Below are positions 56,484 through 64,000 of a stretch of 64,000 nucleotides of DNA, piece after piece. The translations under genes and the position numbers were made by a program. The stretch is from Micromonospora sp. NBRC 110009 (GTDB lineage: Bacteria; Actinomycetota; Actinomycetes; Mycobacteriales; Micromonosporaceae). A model generated the notes under the pieces. It was not told where the DNA came from. It did not search any database and was given only the letters and a program-made list of their open reading frames with translations. Position 1 is the first letter of the stretch, and every line of letters begins with the position of its first letter. Location: NCBI RefSeq assembly GCF_030518795.1, contig NZ_CP130427.1, positions 992,001 through 1,056,000 of the forward strand, given 5' to 3'.

Positions 56484-57371
56484 TCAGCGCAGCGCCGCGG
56501 CCTGGAGGCTGACGTTGCCGCAGTCCCCCAGGGAGCTCTCCACCGTCCAGTTCACCAGCAGCTTCGCGCCCCGGGCCGCGCTGAACCGGATGGTGAACTC
56601 GGCGGTGCGCTCGGTGTGCGGATCCTCCAGCCGCACCGTCCTGCTCGGCCCGCCGCTGGAGAGCCGCAGGTCGAGGCGGGCCCGGGCCATCCACAGCCCG
56701 GCGTAGAGGCGGACCGTGCGCGGCTGGCCGTCGGCGGCCACGGAGAGCGTGAAGCCGCTGCCGGCGCCGCAGACATAGACGCCGGACATGGTGCCGCTGG
56801 CGGCGCCGACCGGGTCGCCGTCGTGCCAGGAGTACGCCTCGGGGTTGTTGCTGTAGCTGGTGCGTCGGCCTCGCCCGCCCTCGTCGCGGATCTCACCGGA
56901 GCCCTGTCGCTTGTGGACCGGCCGGCCCGCGCCGAGGAGCCCCCAGTGGGCCCAGTCGACTGGGCCGGCCGCGCTCAGGTCGACCCGCGCCGGCACGTCC
57001 GCCTGCCCGACGGTCAGGATCGGCGCGACGACCGGGGTGGACGGCGACGGGGTGGGTGACGGGGGGCGCTGCCGGGGCTGCAGCCCGGGGGTGACCGCCC
57101 CGCCGTCGGCGCCGGGAACGCCCGCGGACGGCACGGCGGGGCGGCCGGCGGGCGGGCCGGGCAGCACGCCGCTCTCCTCCTGGCGCGACGTCGCGTGCTG
57201 CTCGGTGCCCAGGTAACCGGCCACGGCGGCCAGGCAGGCGACCGCCGCCAGCGCCTCCAGCACCCAGCGGCGGCGTTGCCGGGCCCGTGCCATGCGGCGG
57301 AGCGCCGATCGCGTCTGCGCGTACGGGTACGACATCCGGCCGGCCACCGGACCGTCGCCTTCCTGCCCCAC
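56484..57371 (-). CDS. Membrane-anchored extracellular protein, paralogue of the next upstream gene
   Basis: A 295-residue protein with a basic cytoplasmic N-terminus, one helix (WVLEALAAVACLAAVAGYLG), a Pro-rich linker and an external C-terminal domain of about 180 residues. The domain shares a clear pattern with the protein at 57510-58730: RVDLSAAGPVDWAHWGL, SGEIRDEGG, YSWHDGDPV, SGFTLSVAADGQPRTVRLYAG, ARLDLRLSSGG and AKLLVNW. The strand pattern suggests a beta-sandwich, possibly ligand or glycan binding. I do not know the family. ATG at 57371 or the ATG at 57335 (MSYPYAQ) may be the start. Confidence 0.72.
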   Translation of the reverse strand: MGQEGDGPVAGRMSYPYAQTRSALRRMARARQRRRWVLEALAAVACLAAVAGYLGTEQHATSRQEESGVLPGPPAGRPAVPSAGVPGADGGAVTPGLQPRQRPPSPTPSPSTPVVAPILTVGQADVPARVDLSAAGPVDWAHWGLLGAGRPVHKRQGSGEIRDEGGRGRRTSYSNNPEAYSWHDGDPVGAASGTMSGVYVCGAGSGFTLSVAADGQPRTVRLYAGLWMARARLDLRLSSGGPSRTVRLEDPHTERTAEFTIRFSAARGAKLLVNWTVESSLGDCGNVSLQAAALR

Positions 57372-57509
57372 TCGACCTCCGCTCCCCGCCGTGCCCCGAC
57401 CGCCGGGACGGCAGGGCGCGCGCCGCCTCAGGGTTCCCTGATGGGCGGCGATGCGCCAGATGTCGGCGGGGCAGGTCTCCCCATTGTGGTCAGAAGGTAT
57501 CGGAGCGTC

Positions 57510-58730
57510 TCAGCTGACCGCCACCGCCTCCAGGGTCACGCCGTCGTTCTCGCCGCCGACGATGCTCAGCGACCGCCAGGTGACCAGCAACTGGGCGCCG
57601 TGCGGCGCGCGGAACTGGATGACGTACTCGAAGAACCGGTCGCCGGCGGCGAGGGGCACCTCGCGGACGGCCGGGTCGCCGCCGGCGGAGAGCCGGACGT
57701 CGAGCCGGGCGGCCGCCGAGAAGGCGCCGACGAAGAGCCGGACCGTCCGCAGGTCGCCGCTGCCGGCCACGGTCACCGAGAAGCTCTTCCCGGCACCGCG
57801 CTGGAAGACCCCGTACCGGATCCCGTCCTGGCGGGCCACCGGCGTGCCGTCGGTCCAGGCGAAGGCGGAGGCGCTGGCCCGGTGCTCCAGCCGCTCCCCG
57901 CCCGGGTCGTGGATCTCACCGGTGCTGGTCTGCTTGCGCTGGAGGCTGTCGCCGCCGCTGCCGCCCCAGTGGATCCAGTCCCGCACGCCGAGCGCGGTCA
58001 GGTCCACCAGCTTCGGGATCTGCTCCTGGTCGAGACTGAGCAGCGGCCCGCCGGGGAACGCCGGGTTCCCGGTGACCGGCACGACGGTGGGCGGCGCCGC
58101 CACCGGGGCCGGCGGGGAGACCGAGGTGGTGGGCGGCGCCCCGGGCGCCGCCCGGCCGCCGGCGTCAGGCGCCCGGCCCACGTACGCCAGCACCGGCACC
58201 ACCGCCGACGCGGCCAGCGCGACCACGGCCAGCAGCACTCGGCGGCGACGGCGCCGGGCCCGGGCCGCGCCGACCCGGGTGGCTCGCCGGTCGGGGGTGA
58301 CGCCGACGGCCACGCGTACCGTGGTCGCGGCCGGACCGACCAGCCCGGCGAGCCGCTCCGCGAGGCCCTCGCGGGAGGCGTGCCGGGCCGGCGCGGCGGC
58401 GGGCCCGGCGGGTGTCGGGCCGGCGTCCCGGGCCCGATCGGGCCGGGCGGACGGCGAGCGGTCCGGACCGGGGTCGCCGGCCGGCGGTGCCGGCAGCGAG
58501 TCCCCCGGATGGACGGGCGGGATGTGCGCCGGTGGTTCCGCGGTGCTCGCCGGGTCGACATGGTCGGCGAGCGGGGCGACGTCGGGTGGCGGGGTGGACG
58601 GGTCGTCCGGGTCGCTGGGCAGCCGGCGTGGCCCGCCCGGCGGCTGCCGATCCGGCGCCCGCTCGCCCGGTACGGCGGGCAGCCACCGCCCGACCCGGAT
58701 ACCGGTCTGCGTGAGTTCGTCCTCAGCCAC
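57510..58730 (-). CDS. Membrane-anchored extracellular protein with a long Pro-rich cytoplasmic part
   Basis: A 406-residue protein. The first 150 residues are Pro/Asp/Ala rich and low complexity. A basic stretch (RRATRVGAARARRRRRR) precedes the only helix (VLLAVVALAASAVVPVLAYVG). The external C-terminal domain (about 240-406) is homologous to that of the downstream gene: LVDLTALGVRDWIHWGG, TGEIHDPGG, FAWTDGTPV, KSFSVTVAGSGDLRTVRLFVG, ARLDVRLSAGGDPA, AQLLVTWRS. The two genes are tandem, 138 bases apart. The long N-terminal tail may contact cytoplasmic partners. Function unknown. Confidence 0.72.
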   Translation of the reverse strand: MAEDELTQTGIRVGRWLPAVPGERAPDRQPPGGPRRLPSDPDDPSTPPPDVAPLADHVDPASTAEPPAHIPPVHPGDSLPAPPAGDPGPDRSPSARPDRARDAGPTPAGPAAAPARHASREGLAERLAGLVGPAATTVRVAVGVTPDRRATRVGAARARRRRRRVLLAVVALAASAVVPVLAYVGRAPDAGGRAAPGAPPTTSVSPPAPVAAPPTVVPVTGNPAFPGGPLLSLDQEQIPKLVDLTALGVRDWIHWGGSGGDSLQRKQTSTGEIHDPGGERLEHRASASAFAWTDGTPVARQDGIRYGVFQRGAGKSFSVTVAGSGDLRTVRLFVGAFSAAARLDVRLSAGGDPAVREVPLAAGDRFFEYVIQFRAPHGAQLLVTWRSLSIVGGENDGVTLEAVAVS

Positions 58731-58901
58731 CGACCCCTCCCTCGGCCACCGGCGCGGCGGTCACTCCCGGTGGACCGCCGCAGGGAGGATGACACAGCTC
58801 CCGACCTCCGAGAAGCTGCCGGACTCCGCCAATTTCCCGACAGTGGGCCCCTCAGCGCCGCTCACGCCGGCTCAGCCCCCGGTCGGGGTGCCAGCTCTCG
58901 A

Positions 58902-59303
58902 TCAGCAGATGGTCCGGCGGATCGCCGACCCGGGTCGCACCACCTCGGTCAGCTCGATCCGGAACCGGTGCGAACCGTCCTCGCCCGGCGGCTCCTCATG
59001 CGCCCGGCCGGCGATCTTCGCGTCCCCGCCCCAGGGGACCGGATCGTCCTCCGGGGCGTCCTCGGTCGGGCAGTGCAGCGCCACTCGCGGGTCCCGGCGC
59101 AGGTCGAGCGCCTTGAGCGCGCCCGCCATGCTGCCCAGCCGGAGCTGCCCGTCGGCGGAGAAGTCGAACTCGGTGCCGCTGATCCGCGGCGAGCCGTCCC
59201 GCCGCAGGGTCGCCATCGTGCCGTGCTTGCGGACGGTGAAGCGGGCGCGGACGCGCGCCGCGAAGTCGGGTTCGGATGCCACCAGGTCGGACCACCATGT
59301 CAT
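58902..59303 (-). CDS. Pyridoxamine 5'-phosphate oxidase-fold flavoprotein
   Basis: A 133-residue split-barrel protein. KHGTMATLRRDGSPRISGTEFDFSADGQLRLGSMAG and LDLRRDPRVALHC are the usual PNPOx/flavin- or F420-binding pattern. MTWWSDLVASEPDFAARVRARF gives the N-terminus. CAGGCT about 7 bases upstream may be a -10 box for a leaderless mRNA. It likely binds FMN, F420 or heme; the reaction is unknown. 58731-58901 upstream of the paralogue's start holds nothing clear. Confidence 0.82.
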   Translation of the reverse strand: MTWWSDLVASEPDFAARVRARFTVRKHGTMATLRRDGSPRISGTEFDFSADGQLRLGSMAGALKALDLRRDPRVALHCPTEDAPEDDPVPWGGDAKIAGRAHEEPPGEDGSHRFRIELTEVVRPGSAIRRTIC

Positions 59304-59358
59304 GACCGCCAGCCTGGCAGGGAAACCTGACAGCCTGCGGCGGCTTTTGCGGGCCGGG

Positions 59359-59952
59359 TCAGCGGATCTCGAAGCCCAGGGTCTGGGCCAGCACGATGGC
59401 CTGCTCGGCGTCGACGATCGCGCCGGCCCGCTCCACCGCCGTCGGGTCCAGCGCGGTCAGGTCGCTGCCGCGCAGGTCCGCCCGGACCAGCTTGGCGGCG
59501 TGCAGCTGGGCGCCGGAGAGGTCGACGCCGGTGACGCTCGCGCCGGTCAGGTCCGCGCCGGTCAGGTCGACCTCGCGCATGCGTGCGTCGGTGACCCGCA
59601 CCCCGCGCAGGTCGGCGCCGGGCATGGCGACGAAGGACCAGTCGCCGCCGTCGATCCGCAGCGGGCGCAGGTCGCACTGGTCGAAGCTGCTCCCGACCAG
59701 CTTGCAGCCGAGGAACTCGGCCTCGAAGAGGTTGCACCGCTTGAAGGTGCAGCGGGTGAAGGCGGAGTCGGTGTGCCGGGAGGCGTTGAAGAGCACGTTG
59801 CCGAAGACGCACTCGGTGAAGACGGCCCCCTGGCTGACCGCCTCGGTGAGGTCCACGTGGAAGAACTCGCAGCGGACGAAGTGCCGGTCGACCAACTCCT
59901 CGGCATACCAGTCCTGGTGGCGGTAGGTGGCGTCTTCGACGGGCTCCGGCAT
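59359..59952 (-). CDS. Pentapeptide-repeat protein
   Basis: A 197-residue protein built largely of A(D/N)LxX units forming a right-handed quadrilateral beta-helix: VDLTEAVSQGAVFTECVF, SAFTRCTFKRCNLFEAEF, ADLRGVRVTDARMREVDL, ADLTGASVTGVDLSGAQLHAAKLVRADLRG. Relatives include DNA-mimic gyrase protectors, but most have unknown roles, and this one has no marker for gyrase protection. ATG 59952 is chosen because TAATCT (59965-59960, minus strand) is 7 bases upstream; an ATG at 59982 would add 10 residues. Confidence 0.85.
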   Translation of the reverse strand: MPEPVEDATYRHQDWYAEELVDRHFVRCEFFHVDLTEAVSQGAVFTECVFGNVLFNASRHTDSAFTRCTFKRCNLFEAEFLGCKLVGSSFDQCDLRPLRIDGGDWSFVAMPGADLRGVRVTDARMREVDLTGADLTGASVTGVDLSGAQLHAAKLVRADLRGSDLTALDPTAVERAGAIVDAEQAIVLAQTLGFEIR

Positions 59953-59994
59953 GCGGCCGAGATTAGTGGGGACGGCCGACACTTCCCGGTCGGT

Positions 59995-60008
59995 CTACCG
60001 GGCGGTAG
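59995..60008. promoter_or_regulatory. Possible operator CTACCG-gg-CGGTAG over the serine hydrolase promoter
   Basis: A perfect inverted repeat with 6-base arms overlaps TAGGTT (60006-60011), a -10 box 7 bases before the GTG at 60019. Binding there would block this promoter. TetR-type operators often look like this, but no regulator gene is nearby. Confidence 0.4.
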
Positions 60009-60018
60009 GTTCGGCGGC

Positions 60019-61251
60019 GTGAGCCTCGCAGTGAGCACCGACCCCGCCCGTATCGGCTTCGACCCCGCCCGGCTGGCCCGGATCGACGAGCATTTCCGCG
60101 GCTACGTCGACGACGGCCGGCTCGCCGGCTGGCAGATCGTCGTGACCCGCCGCGGCGAGGTCGCCCACTCCTCGACGTACGGGCTGCGGGACCGAGAGGC
60201 CGGCGCGCCCGTCGAGGCGGACACCCTCTGGCGCATCTACTCGATGACCAAGCCGATCACCTCGGTCGCCGCGATGATGCTCTGGGAGGAGGGGCGGTTC
60301 GAGCTGAACGACCCGATCAGCCGCTGGCTGCCGGAGTTCGCCGACGTGCGGGTCTACGACAAGGGCTCGGTGCTCAAGCCGTACACGGTGCCGGCGGTCG
60401 AGCCGATCCGGGTCTGGCACCTGCTCACCCACACCGCCGGCCTGACGTACGGCTTCGCGCAGAGCACGGTGGTCGACGGCCTGTACCGGAAGGCGGGCTT
60501 CGACCTGGGCGTGCCGCCCGGCGCGGACCTGGCCGCGGCCTCGGCGGGCCTGGCCGGGCTGCCGCTGCTCTTCCAGCCGGGCACGAGCTGGAACTACGGC
60601 GTCTCCACCGACGTGCTGGGCCGGCTGGTGGAGGTGATCTCCGGGCAGAGCCTGGACGCCTTCTTCACCGAGCGGATCCTGCGCCCGCTCGGCATGACCG
60701 ACACCCGGTGGTGGGTCGACGAGCCGGACGCCAAGCGGCTGGCCGCCCTCTACACCCCGCACCCGGCGACCGGCCAGACCGTCCGCGCCGACGCCATCGG
60801 CCGGGCCGCGCTGGCCGAGCCGGGCTGGTTCTCCGGCGGCGGCGGGCTGGTCTCCACCGCCGCCGACTACCACCGGTTCACCCAGTTCCTGCTGCGCGGC
60901 GGTGAGCTGGACGGGGTCCGCCTGTTGGGGCCCCGGACGCTGCGCTTCATGACCCGCAACCACCTGCCGGGCAACCGCGACCTGGCCTCGTTCTCCCCGG
61001 AGGGCTTCGCCGAGACGATCCTCGACGGCATCGGCTTCGGCCTGGGCTTCGCCGTGGTGCTGGACCCGGTGCCGTCCCGGGTCCCCAGCAGCGTGGGCGA
61101 GTACTACTGGGGCGGCCTGGCCAGCACGGCGTTCTGGGTGGACCCGGTGGAGGAGGTCACCGCGCTGCTGTTCACTCAGCTGATGCCGTCGAGCACGTAC
61201 CCGCTGCGCGCGCAGCTGCGCCAGCTGGTCTACTCCGCGCTGATCGACTGA
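60019..61251 (+). CDS. Serine hydrolase, class C beta-lactamase/esterase family
   Basis: A 410-residue enzyme of the S12 group. The catalytic motifs are Ser75-Met-Thr-Lys78 (YSMTKPIT) and Tyr193 (WNYGVSTD). WHLLTHTAGLTYGF, SWNYG, GGGGLVSTAADYHRF and YYWGGLASTAFWVDP complete the fold; the last has GGLAST in place of KTG. There is no signal peptide, so it acts in the cytoplasm, more like an esterase than a beta-lactamase. GTG 60019 is the start, apparently leaderless. Substrate unknown. Confidence 0.88.
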   Translation: MSLAVSTDPARIGFDPARLARIDEHFRGYVDDGRLAGWQIVVTRRGEVAHSSTYGLRDREAGAPVEADTLWRIYSMTKPITSVAAMMLWEEGRFELNDPISRWLPEFADVRVYDKGSVLKPYTVPAVEPIRVWHLLTHTAGLTYGFAQSTVVDGLYRKAGFDLGVPPGADLAAASAGLAGLPLLFQPGTSWNYGVSTDVLGRLVEVISGQSLDAFFTERILRPLGMTDTRWWVDEPDAKRLAALYTPHPATGQTVRADAIGRAALAEPGWFSGGGGLVSTAADYHRFTQFLLRGGELDGVRLLGPRTLRFMTRNHLPGNRDLASFSPEGFAETILDGIGFGLGFAVVLDPVPSRVPSSVGEYYWGGLASTAFWVDPVEEVTALLFTQLMPSSTYPLRAQLRQLVYSALID

Positions 61252-61350
61252 CCGGCCGCCGCCCGGGCCGGGATCGCCGTTACGGCACCGGCCGGCCAAC
61301 CCGCTCCCTAGCCTGAGGGTCGAGGCACGTGGGGCGGGAGGTGGTCAGCC

Positions 61351-61992
61351 ATGAGCAACATCGTCGTGTTCGGCGCCGGGGGCACTGCCGGGTCGCGGAT
61401 CACCGCCGAGGCGGTCGACCGGGGGCATCGGGTCACCGCGGCGGTACGCCGCCCGGAGGCGACCAGCTACCTGCCGGCGGGCGTGCGCACGGTGACCGGC
61501 GACGTCACCTCCCCCCGCAGCGTCCGGGACCTGGCCGCAGACGCGGACGTGTTCGTGGTGGCCATCGGCGGCGGCGAGCGGGAGCTGTGGCGCGACGCCG
61601 CCCGGACGTTGGTCGACACGCTGCGGGAGGTGCCCGACCCGCCGCGGGTGATCCACGTCGGCGGCGGGGCGACGCTGCTGACGCCGAAGGGCACGCCGTA
61701 CCTGGACGAGCCAGACTTCCCCGAGGAGTACCGGGACTCGGCCGAGGGCCAGGCCGAGGCGCTGGCCCTCTACCGCTCCTCGCCGGACGGGGTGACCTGG
61801 ACGTACGTCTCGCCGCCGCCGCTGGAGTTCCATCCGGGCGAGCGCACCGGCCACTACCGCACCGGCACCGACCACCCGGTCACCGACGCGCAGGGCCGCT
61901 CGGTGCTCACCTACGAGGACCTGGCGGTGGCGATCGTCGACGAGATCGAGAACCCGCAGTTCCGCAACGCGCGCTTCACCGCGGCGTACTGA
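61351..61992 (+). CDS. NAD(P)-binding protein (NmrA/atypical SDR type)
   Basis: A 213-residue Rossmann protein. IVVFGAGGTAGSRITAEAVDRGHRVTAAVRRPE shows the GxxGxxG loop and an NADP-type arginine after the second strand. RTVTGDVTSPRSV, VFVVAIGGG, VIHVGGGATLL and WTYVSPPPLEFHPG are typical of the atypical short-chain group. A TAGCCT box lies about 37 bases upstream and GGGAGG about 10 bases before the ATG. The substrate, if any, is unknown. Confidence 0.87.
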   Translation: MSNIVVFGAGGTAGSRITAEAVDRGHRVTAAVRRPEATSYLPAGVRTVTGDVTSPRSVRDLAADADVFVVAIGGGERELWRDAARTLVDTLREVPDPPRVIHVGGGATLLTPKGTPYLDEPDFPEEYRDSAEGQAEALALYRSSPDGVTWTYVSPPPLEFHPGERTGHYRTGTDHPVTDAQGRSVLTYEDLAVAIVDEIENPQFRNARFTAAY

Positions 61993-61997
61993 GCCGG

Positions 61998-62462
61998 TCA
62001 GTCGGCCAGCCGGGCGGGGAAGCCGCCGGTGGCGATCGGACCCCAGCTGTCGATGGTGACCCGGATCAGCGACTTGCCCTGCTGCACCATGGCCTCCCGG
62101 TACTCGTCCCAGTCCGGGTGCTCGCCGGAGATGCTGCGGAAGTACTCCACCAGCGGCTCGAGCGCCTCGGGCAGGTCGAGCACCTCGGCGGTGCCGTCCA
62201 CCTGGACCCAGGGCCCGTTCCAGTCCTCGGAGAGCACGCAGGCGGAGACCCGGGGGTCGCGGCGGATGTTGGCGGCCTTGGCCCGCTCGGGGTAGGTGGA
62301 GATCACCAGCCGACCCTCGGCATCCACCCCGCAGGAGACCGGGGAGGACTGCGGGCGGCCGTCGGAACGGGTCGTCATCAGCACGACCTTGTGCCGGGGG
62401 CGGAGGAACTCGATCAGGGCGTCCCGGTCGACCCGGGTGTTGGTCGCGATGCTGCGTGCCAT
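61998..62462 (-). CDS. PPOX-class F420-dependent oxidoreductase-like protein
   Basis: A 154-residue split-barrel protein: VVLMTTRSDGRPQSSPVSCGVDAEGRLVISTYPERAKAANIRRDPRVSACVL and VQVDGTAEVLDLPEALEPLVEYFR match F420- or FMN-dependent PPOX proteins of actinobacteria. The sequence SISGEHPDWDEYREAMV and SLIRVTIDSWGP end the fold. It converges on the NAD(P)-binding gene with a 5-base gap. TAGAAC, one base off a -10 box, lies 7 bases before the ATG. Confidence 0.85.
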   Translation of the reverse strand: MARSIATNTRVDRDALIEFLRPRHKVVLMTTRSDGRPQSSPVSCGVDAEGRLVISTYPERAKAANIRRDPRVSACVLSEDWNGPWVQVDGTAEVLDLPEALEPLVEYFRSISGEHPDWDEYREAMVQQGKSLIRVTIDSWGPIATGGFPARLAD

Positions 62463-62608
62463 GCCCCGGTTCTACCAGGCGCTCCCCCCAGTAAGGAGGC
62501 ACCTGTCAAGACGAACGGCGGTCACCTTCCGTCAAGATGACGTCACTTCATGTCTCCGAATTGCCTTATGTTCATTTGCCTGGGGCAACTTGCACGTCAG
62601 GAGGCATC

Positions 62609-62962
62609 GTGGAGGTCAAGGGGAGCCAGTTCGGCAATATCCAGAACGGGGACACGATCATCAACAACGGCAACATTGCGATGACGCTCACTGACGTCCG
62701 CCTGCGGGTCGTGCAGGAGTTGGGGGCATTGCAGGACCACCTCGCGGGAGCCTCAACCCGAGGCGTGGTCGAGCCGGATGCGGCCCAGGCGGCTAGCGTC
62801 GAACTCGCCACAGCCACGCGAGAGGTCGCCTCAGGTCACGGCACAATGGCCCTTCCAGCCTTGGAGCGAGCGCAGCACATCCTGAGCGCGGTGGCGGGAA
62901 CCGCGCCAATGGTGGATGCGATCGTGAAGATCGTCGGACTTATAAACGGCAGCGGGAACTAG
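62609..62962 (+). CDS. Small protein with N-terminal QxGx(I/V)QNxDxIxNxG motif
   Basis: A 117-residue protein I cannot assign. Residues 7-21 (QFGNIQNGDTIINNG) carry the same spaced pattern as the next gene. Residues 26-115 are predicted helical (TDVRLRVVQELGALQDHLAG, AASVELATATREVASG, ALPALERAQHILSAVA, APMVDAIVKIVGLI). AGGAGG at 62599-62604 is 4 bases before GTG 62609, which fixes the start. It lies in a stretch with lower GC than its surroundings. N-terminal motifs of similar style (for example GGTFHGPVVQ) occur in actinobacterial TPR and conflict-system proteins, so a role in such a system is plausible but unproven. Confidence 0.75.
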   Translation: MEVKGSQFGNIQNGDTIINNGNIAMTLTDVRLRVVQELGALQDHLAGASTRGVVEPDAAQAASVELATATREVASGHGTMALPALERAQHILSAVAGTAPMVDAIVKIVGLINGSGN

Positions 62963-62976
62963 CCCGGCAGCGCATC

Positions 62977-64000
62977 GTGGGCAACTCAACCTTCTTTCAG
63001 AGCGGGAGCGTCCAGAACGCCGATAAGATCTACAACTTTGGTGACAACAGCGACCCCATGGCGGCCGGGCGGCGACTCCTTGACGAGCGGGCATACCGGC
63101 AGGCCGCACAGTGCTTTGAACGTTTTCTCGCACAGGGGGCCAGCCAGCAGTCCAGCAAGCGGGCCGAGGCCAACGTTCTGGTGGCGATTGCCATGCTCGC
63201 ACGCCATCCCCCTTCCTATCGCACACCGGAGCAGGCCACCAAGATCGTCCACCACTTGATGGCGGCGGAAACCAGCCTCGCCGCCGTGGTCGCAGGCCTC
63301 GTCCGGGACGACTACTACCTGTCGGTGGGCATCAGCGATCCGTCAGACCTAGCCACGCTCGCGTCGACCGCTGAACCAGCCAACTTGACGCTCGACGAGC
63401 TAAATCTGATTGAGCGGCACCTCGCGGCAGTTCCGGGTCGGACTTGGGAACGTCTCCGGGCACACTGTCGCTCGCTCGGGATCCACCTCCCGGCAGCCGC
63501 CGCAGGGCCACCCAGTGCCATGACGACCACCGCACGACTCATCGGCGTTTCCAAATACTTCGTCACCCTGCCGCCGGCCCCACCACCAGACCGGGGAGGC
63601 CTTGCCGCAACCTTGGTCGGCCTCGGGCTGGGATTGGCACTGCTGCCGTGTGGCGGCCTCTATGTCGAGACGCGCTGGTACGTGGGTCTCGCCCTCTTGA
63701 TCTTGCTGCCCGCGGTAGGGGTAGTAGTCGGCTTGGTCGGCATTGGGCTCTGGCGCGACAGCCAGCAGGACCGCAAGGCTCGGCAGCGCTACGAAGAGGC
63801 AAGGGCAGCCGCCGCGGGCGGCCCGTCCGATAAGCAGATGGACACCTGGCTCGAGCAGGACGTAATGGCCCGTGGTGCACGTCGATTGCGCCTCAATCCG
63901 GCGCTGGTAGCCGGTTCAGGCGACCTATTGGTGGAACCACAGGCAGCCGTCGGAGTGTCTCGACTGGAAAGTGACCAGACCGTAGAGCAGGTCGTCGCAC
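62977..64000 (+). CDS. TPR-like membrane protein with the same N-terminal motif, truncated at the right edge
   Basis: Open from GTG 62977 to the window edge, 341 residues seen. Residues 8-22 (QSGSVQNADKIYNFG) match the motif of the preceding gene at 8 of 15 positions. Residues 27-160 are helical and TPR-like (MAAGRRLLDERAYRQAAQCFERFLAQG, AEANVLVAIAMLAR). Two hydrophobic helices follow (about 208-230 and 234-258), then a charged region (DSQQDRKARQRYEEARAAAAGG, KQMDTWLEQDVMARGARRLRLNP). It starts 14 bases after the small gene, in one transcription unit. The composition (TTG, CTA, AAT and GTA codons) is unlike the rest of the window. Function unknown. Confidence 0.75.
   Translation, partial: MGNSTFFQSGSVQNADKIYNFGDNSDPMAAGRRLLDERAYRQAAQCFERFLAQGASQQSSKRAEANVLVAIAMLARHPPSYRTPEQATKIVHHLMAAETSLAAVVAGLVRDDYYLSVGISDPSDLATLASTAEPANLTLDELNLIERHLAAVPGRTWERLRAHCRSLGIHLPAAAAGPPSAMTTTARLIGVSKYFVTLPPAPPPDRGGLAATLVGLGLGLALLPCGGLYVETRWYVGLALLILLPAVGVVVGLVGIGLWRDSQQDRKARQRYEEARAAAAGGPSDKQMDTWLEQDVMARGARRLRLNPALVAGSGDLLVEPQAAVGVSRLESDQTVEQVVA

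Noticed and set aside
59359..59952. Pentapeptide protein as a gyrase-protecting resistance factor
   Set aside because: The repeats alone do not indicate gyrase binding; there is no quinolone or topoisomerase toxin locus nearby.

Overview
The window is high-GC actinobacterial chromosome, most likely Micromonospora or a close relative in the Micromonosporaceae. The evidence is strong G/C third-position bias, many GTG starts, 4-base ATGA/GTGA gene overlaps, many starts with a TAnnnT -10 box only 5-8 bases upstream (leaderless transcripts), and family choices such as the mec-cysO-cysM cysteine route and the HutF branch of histidine degradation. The genus is an inference. I saw no rRNA, tRNA, CRISPR array, insertion sequence or integrase.

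Layout: 1-15.3 kb is a Wzx/Wzy-type exopolysaccharide locus. It holds a priming sugar-phosphate transferase (cut by the left edge), seven glycosyltransferases, a polymerase/ligase-type membrane protein with a long Pro/Ser/Thr insert, a flippase, a Tat-like beta-helix protein and a membrane protein with a kinase-like N-terminus. 15.4-23.2 kb is a complete hut operon (RpiR-type regulator, hutU, M20 amidohydrolase, hutF, hutI, hutH). 23.3-29.8 kb holds small membrane proteins, a DUF6891-like protein, rdgB-rph, two mannosyltransferase-like enzymes and a metallo-beta-lactamase-fold hydrolase. 30-34.4 kb holds cysM, cysO, mec, a DUF2017 protein, clpS and a degenerate dynamin-like protein.

34.6-48.5 kb carries a large LuxR regulator, pncB-pncA (NAD salvage), an MFS transporter, ctaD, an FAD monooxygenase, an aldo/keto reductase, a LigD-like phosphoesterase fused to a dead ligase domain, a threonine-synthase-like enzyme, an APH-family kinase and a cupin. 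48.8-56.3 kb has an OmpR-type two-component system with a PepSY target gene, a beta-family protein, a cysteine-free HesB/IscA-like protein and a PBP4-type carboxypeptidase. 56.5-62.5 kb has two tandem paralogous membrane-anchored proteins, two PNPOx-fold proteins, a pentapeptide-repeat protein, a serine hydrolase and an NAD(P)-binding protein. The last 1.5 kb is visibly lower in GC. It carries two adjacent genes that share an N-terminal Q-x-G-x-[IV]-Q-N-x-D-x-I-x-N-x-G motif; the second has TPR-like helices, two membrane segments and runs off the window. This is the best candidate for an undescribed system.

The points most worth a second look are a CysO sulfur carrier with 29 residues after its di-glycine, the right-edge two-gene module, a TTAACCnnnnCTTAG motif in front of both the two-component operon and the PepSY gene, an M20 enzyme that probably does the last hut step, and a palindromic repeat at the hutU/M20 junction that seems to supply the M20 start.
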